Source of the DNA: an uncultured Alphaproteobacteria bacterium
Lineage (GTDB): Bacteria > Pseudomonadota > Alphaproteobacteria > Caulobacterales > Aquidulcibacteraceae
Direction: 5' to 3'
Assembly (NCBI GenBank): GCA_902826035.1
Contig: CADEDG010000020.1
Coordinates: forward strand, 1 to 34,268
Length of the DNA stretch: 34,268 nt
The notes below the pieces were generated by a model, which was not told the DNA's origin, did not search any database, and was given only the letters and a program-made list of their open reading frames with translations. Position 1 is the stretch's first letter. Each line of letters starts with the position of its first letter. Shown in pieces: positions 17,492 through 26,684 of this stretch. The position numbers and the translations under genes were made by a program.

Positions 17492-17905
17492 CTACGTTGC
17501 TTTGAACGGATTGAGCGTCGCGACACCAAACGGCGCAAAATCGCGCGTGTTTCGCGTCACGACGGTGAGGCCGTGCACCCGCGCCGTCGCCGCGATCATC
17601 GCGTCTTCGATCAGGTGGTCGCCGCGACCGTGCATTAGCCGCGCCCAGAGCCGGAACGTGCGCCCATCCATGTCCAGCACATTGTAGAGCGCAGCGACGG
17701 AATCGAGCCATGCTTCAAGTTCCGTGGAGCGCGCCTCGTCCTGGGTGCGCGTGATCTCGATGCCAGCTTGTATTTCCCCAAGCGTGATAGCCGCCACGCG
17801 CAGTGCGCTATCGTCGATGTTCCGCAGCCAAGCGAGCACGGCCCCATGCGGCCGCTGGCGGCGCAGCTCCGAAATCACGTTGGTGTCGAGTAGGTACAAA
17901 CTCAT
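17492..17905 (-). CDS. vapC: PIN-domain toxin VapC, separated from its antitoxin
   Basis: A 137-residue VapC-type ribonuclease toxin: LLDTNVISELRR with the first Asp, ITLGEIQAGIE with the Glu, IEDAMIAATA and VTRNTRDF with the later acidic residues. I used the ATG at 17905; a GTG two codons earlier (17911) is equally possible, and neither has a good ribosome site. The Phd-type antitoxin gene lies 176 bases upstream instead of overlapping. A 106-bp palindromic element sits between, and a sequence after the antitoxin stop resembles the toxin's own start. Expression of the toxin may thus be uncoupled from the antitoxin. The reading frame itself looks intact. Confidence 0.9.
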   Translation of the reverse strand: MSLYLLDTNVISELRRQRPHGAVLAWLRNIDDSALRVAAITLGEIQAGIEITRTQDEARSTELEAWLDSVAALYNVLDMDGRTFRLWARLMHGRGDHLIEDAMIAATARVHGLTVVTRNTRDFAPFGVATLNPFKAT

Positions 17906-17950
17906 CCCCACGGCCGCAGAAACCGGCCCGTTGTTGTTTACAAGCCAACC

Positions 17951-18056
17951 CCGTCATTCCGGGATCGCGGAGCGATACCCGGAACCCAGGGGCAAACGCA
18001 CAGATCTACGATCCCCTGGGTTCCGGGTTCCGCCTCCGGCGGCCCCGGAATGACGG
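17951..18056. repeat. Cloverleaf-like palindromic element, copy 1
   Basis: A 106-bp nested palindrome. The outer arms pair over 13 of 13 bases (17951-17963 with 18044-18056), from CCGTCATTCCGGG. Two side hairpins follow: ATCGC-GGA-GCGAT (17964-17976) and CCGCC-TCC-GGCGG (18030-18042). A central arm pairs over 15 of 15 bases (17978-17992 with 18013-18027). The whole could fold as a four-way junction in DNA or RNA. A second copy with the same architecture is at 20941-21051. It resembles short intergenic repeats known from alphaproteobacteria; its specific family name was not recognised. It separates a vapB-type gene from vapC. Confidence 0.9.
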
Positions 18057-18081
18057 AGGAGGTAGGTACAAGAATCATGAT

Positions 18082-18336
18082 TCAGAGTTTTTGCGGCGCG
18101 CGCCGACGTTTCGACCCGCGCGCCGGCAGCTCCAGGTCTCCGCGCGCCTGCTCGGTCAGCAACAAGTCTTTCAAAGTCGGTCGCGCCGTGCTCTGGAGCT
18201 GCCGCCAAGCCTCGGCCGGCACGAGCACCGCCGCCTCCTGGCCGCGCCGGGTCACCATCTGCGGACCCTCGCGCAGGCAGGTTTCCAGCAACTCGCTAAA
18301 GCGCGCCTTGGCGGCGTGAACGGGCCAATCCGACAT
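18082..18336 (-). CDS. vapB: Phd-family antitoxin VapB
   Basis: An 84-residue protein with a Phd/YefM N-terminal fold (WPVHAAKARFSELLETCLREGPQMVTRRGQEAAVLVPAEAW). The basic C-terminal tail ends in RGSKRRRAPQKL. Length and order (antitoxin first) fit a vapBC module, with the PIN toxin gene downstream at 17905. The repeat element at 17951-18056 lies in between. Tandem CTAGTCATA repeats occur directly upstream of the ATG at 18336 and are the likely self-regulatory site. sdaA ends 50 bases further upstream on the same strand. Confidence 0.88.
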   Translation of the reverse strand: MSDWPVHAAKARFSELLETCLREGPQMVTRRGQEAAVLVPAEAWRQLQSTARPTLKDLLLTEQARGDLELPARGSKRRRAPQKL

Positions 18337-18338
18337 AA

Positions 18339-18359
18339 CTAGTCATATATCTAGTCATA
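18339..18359. promoter_or_regulatory. Candidate VapB operator: tandem CTAGTCATA
   Basis: A perfect 9-bp direct repeat, CTAGTCATA at 18339-18347 and 18351-18359, separated by TAT (12-base period). It lies 3 to 23 bases upstream of the antitoxin start and probably overlaps its promoter or leader. The CTAGTCA core and the spacing closely match the operator of the vapBC module at 10708-10727. Confidence 0.6.
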
Positions 18360-18386
18360 GTGGATTTGCAAGCCCAAAGCGCCCCC

Positions 18387-19763
<1,377 letters not shown>

Positions 19764-19793
19764 GTGCGGCAGCTAGGCTTAAGTCTCGCCGCA

Positions 19794-19817
19794 CGCAAGC
19801 GCCGGTTCCCGCTTGCG
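19794..19817. promoter_or_regulatory. Hairpin in the sdaA-tdh divergent region
   Basis: CGCAAGCG (19794-19801) pairs perfectly with CGCTTGCG (19810-19817) around an 8-base loop, between the divergent sdaA and tdh genes. No U-run follows, so a terminator is unlikely. It may be a regulator site or leader hairpin. A TATATT at 19850-19855 could be the tdh -10 box, but no matching -35 was recognised. Confidence 0.3.
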
Positions 19818-19884
19818 AAGCGGCGGCGGGCTTTGTAGGCGATAGCGGTTATATTTTCGCGCGCGACAGCGCCGAGGAGGCCTC

Positions 19885-20910
19885 GTGAAAGCGTTGGTGA
19901 AACGGGAACCCGCCCGCGGCCTGTGGCTTGAAGACGTGCCCGAGCCCAAGGCCGGGCCGAACGACGTAAAGATCCGCGTCAAACGCACCGCCATCTGCGG
20001 CACCGACATCCACATCTATAAGTGGGACGAGTGGGCGCAGAAGACCATTCCCGTGCCGATGGTGGTAGGCCACGAATTCGTCGGCGAAATCGTCGAGGTG
20101 GGCGAGAACGTAAACGACTATACTCCGGGAATGATCGTGTCCGGAGAGGGCCATATCGTCTGCGGCCGCTGCCGCAATTGCATGGCGGGGCGGCGCCACC
20201 TTTGCCCGCACACGAGCGGCGTCGGCGTCAACCGCGCGGGCTCGTTTGCTGAATACATCGTGATCCCGAACGCCAATGTCTGGCACCATGCCGACGGCAT
20301 TGATCTCGATATCGCCGCCATCTTCGATCCCTTCGGCAACGCCACCCACACCGCGCTGCAATGGGACATGGTCGGAGAGGACGTACTGATCACGGGCGCC
20401 GGACCCATAGGCGCGATGGCGGCGGCGATCGCGCGCCATGTCGGCGCCCGCCATGTCGTCATCACCGACGTCAACGATTATCGGCTAGCGCTTGCCAAGA
20501 AGCTCGGCGCCACGCGCACCGTGAACGTGTCGAAAGAGACGCTCAGCGATGTGCAGCGCGAACTCGGCATGACCGAGGGCTTCGACGTGGGACTTGAGAT
20601 GTCCGGCGCGCCGACAGCGCTCAGCGACATGATCGACAATATGAGCCACGGGGCCAAAATTTCCATGCTCGGCATCCCATCGGGCGACATCAAGGTCGAC
20701 TGGAACAAGGTCGTGTTTAACATGCTGACCCTCAAGGGCATCTACGGGCGCGAAATATTCGAGACCTGGTACAAGATGACGGTGATGATCCAATCGGGCC
20801 TGGACTTGACGCCGATCATTACCCACCGCTTGCCGTATCGGGAGTTCGAGTGGGGTTTTGAGGCGATGCTGTCCGGCAATTCCGGGAAAGTGATCTTGAA
20901 TTGGGATTGA
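19885..20910 (+). CDS. tdh: L-threonine 3-dehydrogenase
   Basis: A zinc-dependent, NAD-linked medium-chain dehydrogenase oxidising threonine to 2-amino-3-ketobutyrate. In 341 residues the catalytic zinc site has Cys38 (AICGTD) and His63-Glu64 (VGHEFVG). The structural zinc site is Cys93, 96, 99 and 107 (CGRCRNC...HLC). The NAD fold is at [15 protein letters not shown]. The [14 protein letters not shown] segment is Tdh-specific. The start is GTG at 19885 with GAGGAGG just upstream. Kbl, the next enzyme, is encoded downstream after a 111-bp palindromic element. Confidence 0.96.
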   Translation: MKALVKREPARGLWLEDVPEPKAGPNDVKIRVKRTAICGTDIHIYKWDEWAQKTIPVPMVVGHEFVGEIVEVGENVNDYTPGMIVSGEGHIVCGRCRNCMAGRRHLCPHTSGVGVNRAGSFAEYIVIPNANVWHHADGIDLDIAAIFDPFGNATHTALQWDMVGEDVLITGAGPIGAMAAAIARHVGARHVVITDVNDYRLALAKKLGATRTVNVSKETLSDVQRELGMTEGFDVGLEMSGAPTALSDMIDNMSHGAKISMLGIPSGDIKVDWNKVVFNMLTLKGIYGREIFETWYKMTVMIQSGLDLTPIITHRLPYREFEWGFEAMLSGNSGKVILNWD

Positions 20911-20940
20911 TAATGTCGCCCGTTCCGCAAAGATTCCTCG

Positions 20941-21051
20941 TTCGTCATTCCGGACGCGACGCAGTCGCGATCCGGAACCCAGGGCAACCGCACGGTGCTC
21001 TACTATCCTCTGGGTTCCGGGTTCTCGCTACGCGAGCCCCGGAATGACGAA
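20941..21051. repeat. Cloverleaf-like palindromic element, copy 2
   Basis: A 111-bp element with the same design as that at 17951-18056. The outer arms, from TTCGTCATTCCGG, pair over 13 of 13 bases (20941-20953 with 21039-21051). Side hairpins are GCGAC-GCA-GTCGC (20956-20968) and CTCGC-TAC-GCGAG (21024-21036). The central arm pairs over 11 of 11 bases (20972-20982 with 21010-21020). The side-hairpin sequences differ from copy 1 but still pair, which is compensatory change. It lies between tdh and kbl and would be transcribed within the operon. Confidence 0.9.
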
Positions 21052-21083
21052 TTACGTTTGCGACCTTCAATAAGAGAGCCAAA

Positions 21084-22268
21084 ATGTACGGCGCATTTCA
21101 AGAGCATGTCGAGCGAGAACTCGCCGCCATTCGCGACGCGGGCTTCTACAAGCACGAACGCGTCATCGGCACGCCGCAAGGCGCCAAAGTGTCGGTCACT
21201 GAAGGCGCCTCGCTGATCAATCTATGCGCCAACAATTATCTCGGTCTCGCCCAGGACCCGCGTGTGCGCGCAGCTGCGCATGAAGGGCTCGACCGCTGGG
21301 GCTACGGCATGGCGTCGGTGCGCTTCATTTGCGGGACCCAGACCATCCACAAGCAATTGGAAGCCCAACTATCGGACTGGCTGCAGCTTGAGGACACCAT
21401 CCTCTATCCGTCGTGCTTCGACGCCAATGGCGGCCTGTTCGAGACTTTGCTCGGCGCCGAGGACGCGGTAATCTCCGACGAACTGAACCACGCCTCGATC
21501 ATCGATGGCGTACGCCTCTGCAAGGCGCAACGCTATCGCTACAAGAACAACGACATGGCCGATCTCGAGGCGCAGTTGAAAGCGGCTGACGCGGCTGGCG
21601 CGCGCTTCAAGCTCATTTCGACCGACGGCGTCTTCTCCATGGACGGCGTGATCGCGCAATTGGACAAGATTTGCGATCTGGCCGAGCGCTACAATGCGCT
21701 GGTGCATGTGGACGACAGCCATTCGACAGGCATTGTCGGCGCCGGCGGGCGCGGCACGGCCGAGCATTGCGGGTGCACCGACCGCATCGACGTACTCACC
21801 AGCACGCTGGGCAAAGCGCTCGGCGGCGCCAGCGGCGGCTTCACCAGCGGACGCAAAGAGATCGTCGAGCTGTTGCGCCAACGCTCGCGGCCCTACCTGT
21901 TCTCAAACACCGTGCCGCCGATGATTGCCGCTGGCGCGATGAAGGCGGTGGAACTCGCGGCGAGTGGCGACGAACTGCGCGCGCGTTTGCGCGATAATAT
22001 GCAGTTCTTTCGCGCGGGGTTAACGGAGGCGGGTTTCGATCTGCTCCCGGGCGAGCATCCGATCATGCCGGTGATGCTTTATGACGCGAAACCGGCGGTA
22101 GCGCTTGCGCAAGCACTGCTGGAGCGCGGGGTTTATGTAATCGCGTTCTCGTATCCGGTGGTGCCGAAAGGAAAGGCGCGCATTCGGACGCAGATGTCAG
22201 CTGCGCATACAAGGGATGAACTTGAACACGCGCTGAAGGCGTTCCGCGAAGCGAAGGCCTCGATATAG
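21084..22268 (+). CDS. kbl: Glycine C-acetyltransferase (2-amino-3-ketobutyrate CoA ligase)
   Basis: A PLP enzyme of the alpha-oxoamine synthase family. It cleaves 2-amino-3-ketobutyrate with CoA to glycine and acetyl-CoA, the second step after Tdh. The 394-residue product has [39 protein letters not shown], Asp210 and His213 in VDDSHSTG, and the PLP lysine Lys244 in STLGKALGG. The ATG at 21084 gives the usual N-terminus ([23 protein letters not shown]). It follows tdh by 173 bases, the gap being mostly filled by the palindromic element. Its stop lies in a hairpin shared with the end of purD. Confidence 0.96.
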   Translation: MYGAFQEHVERELAAIRDAGFYKHERVIGTPQGAKVSVTEGASLINLCANNYLGLAQDPRVRAAAHEGLDRWGYGMASVRFICGTQTIHKQLEAQLSDWLQLEDTILYPSCFDANGGLFETLLGAEDAVISDELNHASIIDGVRLCKAQRYRYKNNDMADLEAQLKAADAAGARFKLISTDGVFSMDGVIAQLDKICDLAERYNALVHVDDSHSTGIVGAGGRGTAEHCGCTDRIDVLTSTLGKALGGASGGFTSGRKEIVELLRQRSRPYLFSNTVPPMIAAGAMKAVELAASGDELRARLRDNMQFFRAGLTEAGFDLLPGEHPIMPVMLYDAKPAVALAQALLERGVYVIAFSYPVVPKGKARIRTQMSAAHTRDELEHALKAFREAKASI

Positions 22269-22278
22269 GTCGAGGCCT
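22255..22278. terminator. Hairpin between convergent kbl and purD, possible bidirectional terminator
   Basis: AGGCCTCGA (22255-22263) pairs perfectly over 9 bases with TCGAGGCCT (22270-22278), around a 6-base loop containing the kbl stop codon. It ends at the purD stop. Position between convergent genes suits termination in both directions, but neither side has a U-run, so intrinsic termination is uncertain. Confidence 0.4.
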
Positions 22279-23555
22279 CACCCCTCCAATGCCCGCCACC
22301 CGATGTCACGCCGGCAAAAACCTCCAGGCCAATCGATCGCGGCGATCGCGGCATAGGCGCGATGCACGGCGTCTGCGAGGTCATCGCCAGTTGCGGTTAT
22401 GTTGAGCACACGGCCGCCGGCCGCGCGGAGGGTTCCGTCCTCGTCAAGCCTCGTGCCGGCATGAAACACTTCGACGCCCTCGAAACGTTGTGCGCGGTCG
22501 ATCCCGCGGATTACCGAGCCGGTCAGCGGCTCGTCAGGATAACCCTTGGCGGCGTAAACCACGGTGACGGCCGGGCGCTCATCCCACTCCAGCGCCGGAG
22601 CGTTCGCCAGATCGCCTTTCGCCGCCGCCAGCAATACGGGCGCGAGGTCGCTTTTCAGCCGGCGCATTAGGGTTTGGCACTCCGGGTCGCCGAAGCGCAC
22701 GTTGAACTCTATCAGTTTCGGCCCATCGGCGCTGATCATCAGCCCGGCGAACAGCACGCCCACGAACGGCCGCCCTTCGGCCTTCATGCCGGCGAGCGTC
22801 GGGAGAATGATGCGCTCCATGGTTTGATCGCGTACAAGTTCGGTGAACACTGCAGCTGGAGAATAAGCGCCCATGCCCCCGGTGTTGGGGCCTTTGTCGC
22901 CATCATAGGCGCGTTTGTGATCCTGCGCGGCTGCAATCGGAATTGCAGTCTCGCCGTCGCACAAGGCGAAGAAACTTGCTTCCTCACCCGGCAGGAAATC
23001 CTCGATGACGATGCGCTGGCCGGCGGTCCCAAACTTTTTGAAGAACAAGATTTGATCCACCGCCGCGTCGGCTTCGCGGCGCGTTTCGGCCAACACCACG
23101 CCTTTGCCGCCAGCGAGGCCGTCGGCCTTGATCACAAACGGCGGCTCGCGTTCGCCGAGATAGGCTTTGGCGCGGATGGCGTCGTCGAACACTTTGTAGT
23201 CGGCGGTGGGAATGCCGTGGCGTTTGCAGAAATCCTTCATGAACGCCTTTGAGCTTTCCAGTTCAGCGGCGGCTTGGCTCGGCCCGAAACACGGCACGCC
23301 GACTTTCGCCAAGCTGTCGGCCAGCCCAGCCGCGGCCGCGGCCTCGGGGCCGATGACGACGAGGTCGACGCGCTCCCGGAGCGCGAACGCGGCAAGCTCA
23401 GCGGACGCATCGGCTTTGATCGCAATAGTGCGCCCGAGTTCGGCCAAACCCGGATTGCCAGGCGCCGAGATCAATTCGGTAACCAGCGGGCTCTGCTTGA
23501 GCTTCCAGCCTAAAGCATGCTCACGCCCGCCCGAGCCGATAATCAGAATCTTCAT
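22278..23555 (-). CDS. purD: Phosphoribosylamine-glycine ligase (GAR synthetase)
   Basis: The second step of purine synthesis: joins glycine to phosphoribosylamine with ATP. The 425-residue ATP-grasp protein starts with ILIIGSGGREHALGWKL. It has GPEAAAAAGLAD, FVIKADGLAGGKGVV, the HKRAYDGDKGPNTGGMGAYSP block typical of PurD, and EFNVRFGDPECQ. The ATG at 23555 is the standard start. Convergent with kbl, whose product glycine is its substrate. No glycine riboswitch was recognised upstream. Confidence 0.96.
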   Translation of the reverse strand: MKILIIGSGGREHALGWKLKQSPLVTELISAPGNPGLAELGRTIAIKADASAELAAFALRERVDLVVIGPEAAAAAGLADSLAKVGVPCFGPSQAAAELESSKAFMKDFCKRHGIPTADYKVFDDAIRAKAYLGEREPPFVIKADGLAGGKGVVLAETRREADAAVDQILFFKKFGTAGQRIVIEDFLPGEEASFFALCDGETAIPIAAAQDHKRAYDGDKGPNTGGMGAYSPAAVFTELVRDQTMERIILPTLAGMKAEGRPFVGVLFAGLMISADGPKLIEFNVRFGDPECQTLMRRLKSDLAPVLLAAAKGDLANAPALEWDERPAVTVVYAAKGYPDEPLTGSVIRGIDRAQRFEGVEVFHAGTRLDEDGTLRAAGGRVLNITATGDDLADAVHRAYAAIAAIDWPGGFCRRDIGWRALEG

Positions 23556-23703
23556 GGGAAATTGGCTTGGAGCCCCCGGGGGGCGGGGTCAAGCGGAGCT
23601 CCGCGCGAGCCGCGAATATGAACAATCGGCGCGAGCTCACCGAACTTGCGGCGCAGGGGCGCGGCGCGTACTCCATCAGGTCTGGACCTGAAAGGAGCGC
23701 AGC

Positions 23704-24519
23704 ATGAACCCGAACAAGGCGCTTTGGGAGAAGGGTGATTTTACACGCATCTCTGCGGCCATGCGCGACAGCGGGGAAGAGCTAGTCGCAGACTTTGGCG
23801 TCACCCCGGGTCTCAAGATATTGGACCTTGGGTGCGGCGACGGCACCACGGCGATACCCGCGGCGAAACGCGGCGCTGACGTGCTGGGCGTAGATATCGC
23901 GGCGAATTTGGTCGCGGCGGGCAACCAGCGCGCCCGCGAACTCGGACTTTCGAATTGCAGATTTCAGGAAGGTGACGCATCCGATCTGAAGGAGCTGTCG
24001 GATGCGAGCTTCGACCTCGTGGTCAGCATTTTCGGCGCGATGTTTGCGCCCCGACCGTTCGATGTGGCTAAGGAGATGGTGCGTGTGACCAAGCCCGGCG
24101 GCCGCATTGTCATGGGAAATTGGATTCCAGGCGACCCGACACTAGTGGCGCAAATCTTGAGGATCAGCTCGGCCTATTCTCCACCGCCTCCCGAGGGATT
24201 CGTCAGTCCGATGGCATGGGGGATCGAGGCGAATGCAATCGAGCGCTTCGCCGCAGCGGGCGTCGGAAGCGACAAGGTGTCGTTCATGCGCGACACTTAC
24301 AGGTTCAATTTTCCCGGCGCGCCGTCTGAGTTTCTTGCCGCGTTCAGAGGCTTTTATGGGCCAACCATGAACGCGTTCGAGGCCGCGGCGAGAACCGGGC
24401 GCGCTGGCGATCTGCAGCAGGAACTTGAGGCGTTATTCAATAGCCAAAACACCAGCGCCGACCAGAACGCCACTTCCATTCCCGCCACCTTTCTGCGTGT
24501 GAGCGTAACGCGCAGTTGA
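23704..24519 (+). CDS. SAM-dependent methyltransferase (ubiquinone/menaquinone methyltransferase-like)
   Basis: A 271-residue class I methyltransferase. Motif I is ILDLGCGDGTTAIPAAKRG, the ribose-binding acid is in VLGVDIAANLV, motif II is EGDASDL, FDLVVSIFGAMFAPRPF follows, and the post-motif region is RVTKPGGRIVMGNWIPG. The C-terminal half probably shapes the acceptor site; the substrate is unknown. It has a strong ribosome site (AAGGAG, 7 bases before the ATG). Stands alone between purD and the M1 peptidase gene. Confidence 0.85.
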   Translation: MNPNKALWEKGDFTRISAAMRDSGEELVADFGVTPGLKILDLGCGDGTTAIPAAKRGADVLGVDIAANLVAAGNQRARELGLSNCRFQEGDASDLKELSDASFDLVVSIFGAMFAPRPFDVAKEMVRVTKPGGRIVMGNWIPGDPTLVAQILRISSAYSPPPPEGFVSPMAWGIEANAIERFAAAGVGSDKVSFMRDTYRFNFPGAPSEFLAAFRGFYGPTMNAFEAAARTGRAGDLQQELEALFNSQNTSADQNATSIPATFLRVSVTRS

Positions 24520-24580
24520 GTGTTCGAGTGAACCGCGCCTTGGATTGATCGCGCTCCGCGCCAGGAAAATGAGCGGTGCG

Positions 24581-26452
24581 TCAGACGCCTGCCACGATCC
24601 GATCCGCGCCGCCCTGCACAATCGGGTGATAGCCGGCACGGGCTCGCGCATAGATGCGCCGTGCATGCGCTTGGCCCCAATCGCCTTGTTCCATCAGCGC
24701 GCGGTAGAGCGGGCGGACGAACTTTCCGCGACCTTGGCGGGTCAGGAAGTCCTCGACGGCAGGCATGCTGGTCTCGACGCGGTTGCGGATCGCCAGCGAG
24801 AGCCAGTCGAACAGCACTTCGGCGTTTCCGGTGGAATTTAGACGCAGAGCGCCTTGGAGTTCGGCCAAGCGCTCGGCGGGAAGCGCTCGCGGCAGTGTCT
24901 GCAGGAAGCGTTGACGCTCGAACGTGCCCCAATCCGCCCACGGAATCGCGCTGGCCGGCGCCCCCGCATTGAACGCGGTCACTTGCGTTGCGACGCGATC
25001 GAAGGCGAGTGCGTGCGGCTCTTCGGCGTTGGAGGGCAGCGCCGGTTCGTAGGCCCAGGCGTCGAGCTGGAGTTGCGCGTCTAGGGCGGCATCGCCGCGC
25101 ACTAGGTGTTCGCGGACGTCGGCCAGAAACCATTCGGTGACGACCGGCTGAAATGCGTAGCGATCGAAATAGGAGCGCAGATAGGTATCGAAACGCCTGC
25201 GCCCAACAATGCGCTCCATCGTCCGCAGGAACAAAGCGCCCTTGTCGTACACGATTGCGGAGACGCCGTCGTCGGCGCTGCGCGGGCCAGTGAGGTGCAG
25301 GCGCGTGTCGTCGGGTGGGCCGGCCGCGATCGCGGCCTGGATGTCGGCCCAGGCCAACGTGATCTGCATGGCGAAGTTGTCGTCGCCGTAAAGCTCTTCG
25401 ACGATGCGGCCCTCGATGTAGGAGGTAACGCCCTCATTGAGCCAGCTATCGGCCCAAACCGCGTTGGTCACGAGATTTCCCGACCAAGAATGCGCCAGTT
25501 CGTGCGCGATCAGCGAAACGAGGCTGCGGTCGCCAGCGAGAAAAGTGGGCGTCAGGAAGGTGAGGCGCGGATTCTCCATGCCGCCATAGGGAAACGAAGG
25601 CGGCAGCACCAGGACATCGTAACGCCCCCAGCGATATCGCCCATAGAGCGCCTCAGCGGTGCGCAGCATACGCTCCATGTCGGCGCACTCGAAGGCGGCG
25701 CGCTCGATCATGCTGGGCTCGGCGTACACGCCTGTGTGCGGGCCTACGGCGCGGAAGGCGAGATCGCCGATGGCGATGGCGATCAGATAGGGCGGGATTG
25801 GGTTGGGCGTGCGGAAGCGATAGGCGCGTCCGCCCTCCGCCGGTTCGCCCTCTGGGGTGAGCATTTCCGCGCTCATCACCACCCGCAGGCCCTCAGGTGC
25901 AACGATGCGGGCGTCATAGGTTTGGCGGATGCCCGGGCTGTCCTGGGTCGGAACCCAGGTGCGGGTAAGGATGGCTTGACCCTGGCTAAACAGGAAACGT
26001 TTGCCGCTCGCTGTTTGTGCGGGCTCCAGCCATTGCAGCGCGCCAGCGCCCGGGGCAGTTTCGTAAGCGATGGCGAGGGTGGTCACGCCTGGCGCCAGCG
26101 CGATCGAGAGCGGCGCGCCCAAAGCTTCGTCGCGCGCGCCGATGGTCCAGACTGCGGGGTCAAGATTGCCGCGCACGCTTTGGATTTCGATGCCGTCGAT
26201 ATCGAGGACGATTTCTCGAGCATCCGCGCGCGCGTCGATGCTCAGCGTCGCTGTCCCGTGCAGCACCTTACGTTCGAAATCGGCGGCGAGGTCGAGCGAC
26301 ACGTGAGTGACGCGCGCTTCTTCCGGGCGGGCGTAGGAGTGGGGGTCATGCGGCGGCAGACGCGCCGGCGCCGATGGCCCCGAGGCGGTGGCGCAGGCCG
26401 AAAGCGCAGGCGATGCGCAAGCGGCGGCGAGCAAAGTGCGGCGGTCAAACAT
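24581..26452 (-). CDS. M1 aminopeptidase lipoprotein (leukotriene A4 hydrolase-like)
   Basis: A 623-residue zinc aminopeptidase. The N-terminus has twin arginines and a lipobox (DRRTLLAAACASPALSAC, Cys20), pointing to an exported, possibly Tat-dependent lipoprotein. The M1 core is complete: GGMEN at 290-294, HELAH at 317-321 and Glu340 in WLNEG. The C-terminal alpha-helical domain (WADWGTFERQRFLQTLP; MEQGDWGQAHARRIYARARAGYHP) resembles the leukotriene A4 hydrolase type. Probably releases N-terminal residues from peptides at the cell envelope. Divergent from xseA with 232 bases between starts, which hold no recognised feature. Confidence 0.93.
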   Translation of the reverse strand: MFDRRTLLAAACASPALSACATASGPSAPARLPPHDPHSYARPEEARVTHVSLDLAADFERKVLHGTATLSIDARADAREIVLDIDGIEIQSVRGNLDPAVWTIGARDEALGAPLSIALAPGVTTLAIAYETAPGAGALQWLEPAQTASGKRFLFSQGQAILTRTWVPTQDSPGIRQTYDARIVAPEGLRVVMSAEMLTPEGEPAEGGRAYRFRTPNPIPPYLIAIAIGDLAFRAVGPHTGVYAEPSMIERAAFECADMERMLRTAEALYGRYRWGRYDVLVLPPSFPYGGMENPRLTFLTPTFLAGDRSLVSLIAHELAHSWSGNLVTNAVWADSWLNEGVTSYIEGRIVEELYGDDNFAMQITLAWADIQAAIAAGPPDDTRLHLTGPRSADDGVSAIVYDKGALFLRTMERIVGRRRFDTYLRSYFDRYAFQPVVTEWFLADVREHLVRGDAALDAQLQLDAWAYEPALPSNAEEPHALAFDRVATQVTAFNAGAPASAIPWADWGTFERQRFLQTLPRALPAERLAELQGALRLNSTGNAEVLFDWLSLAIRNRVETSMPAVEDFLTRQGRGKFVRPLYRALMEQGDWGQAHARRIYARARAGYHPIVQGGADRIVAGV

Positions 26453-26684
26453 GATTTTTCACCACTTCTATTACACCAGCAGCTCGAGATCGCGCGGCGG
26501 CGGCTTTAACACGAAAAGCAACTGGCCAGCGCAAACCCCAAAGCGTCATCCCCCAAGGCGACCCTCACCGCGAACATGCAGAATTAGACAGCGGGGAGAT
26601 GGGCGGCAAGGAGCACGCTCAGTTTCCTGTGCCGGCTTGCGCCTATGGCGAGCGCTTCCGCGCGAGTCAGCCTATATGGGGCCT

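Noticed and set aside
17951..18056. Cloverleaf palindrome as a tRNA or tRNA-like gene
   Set aside because: No T-loop, anticodon loop or CCA end fits, and stem lengths differ from tRNA.
19764..19884. Riboswitch upstream of tdh
   Set aside because: Only one simple hairpin is visible and no known aptamer consensus (for example glycine) could be recognised.
25106..26509. Long plus-strand open frame (467 codons) opposite the M1 peptidase gene
   Set aside because: It is antisense to a gene with complete catalytic motifs, and the translation has no recognisable domain. High GC creates long shadow frames.
26388..26684. Extended N-terminus of xseA
   Set aside because: The added residues overlap the divergent M1 gene start and noncoding DNA; the OB-fold begins shortly after the ATG at 26685.
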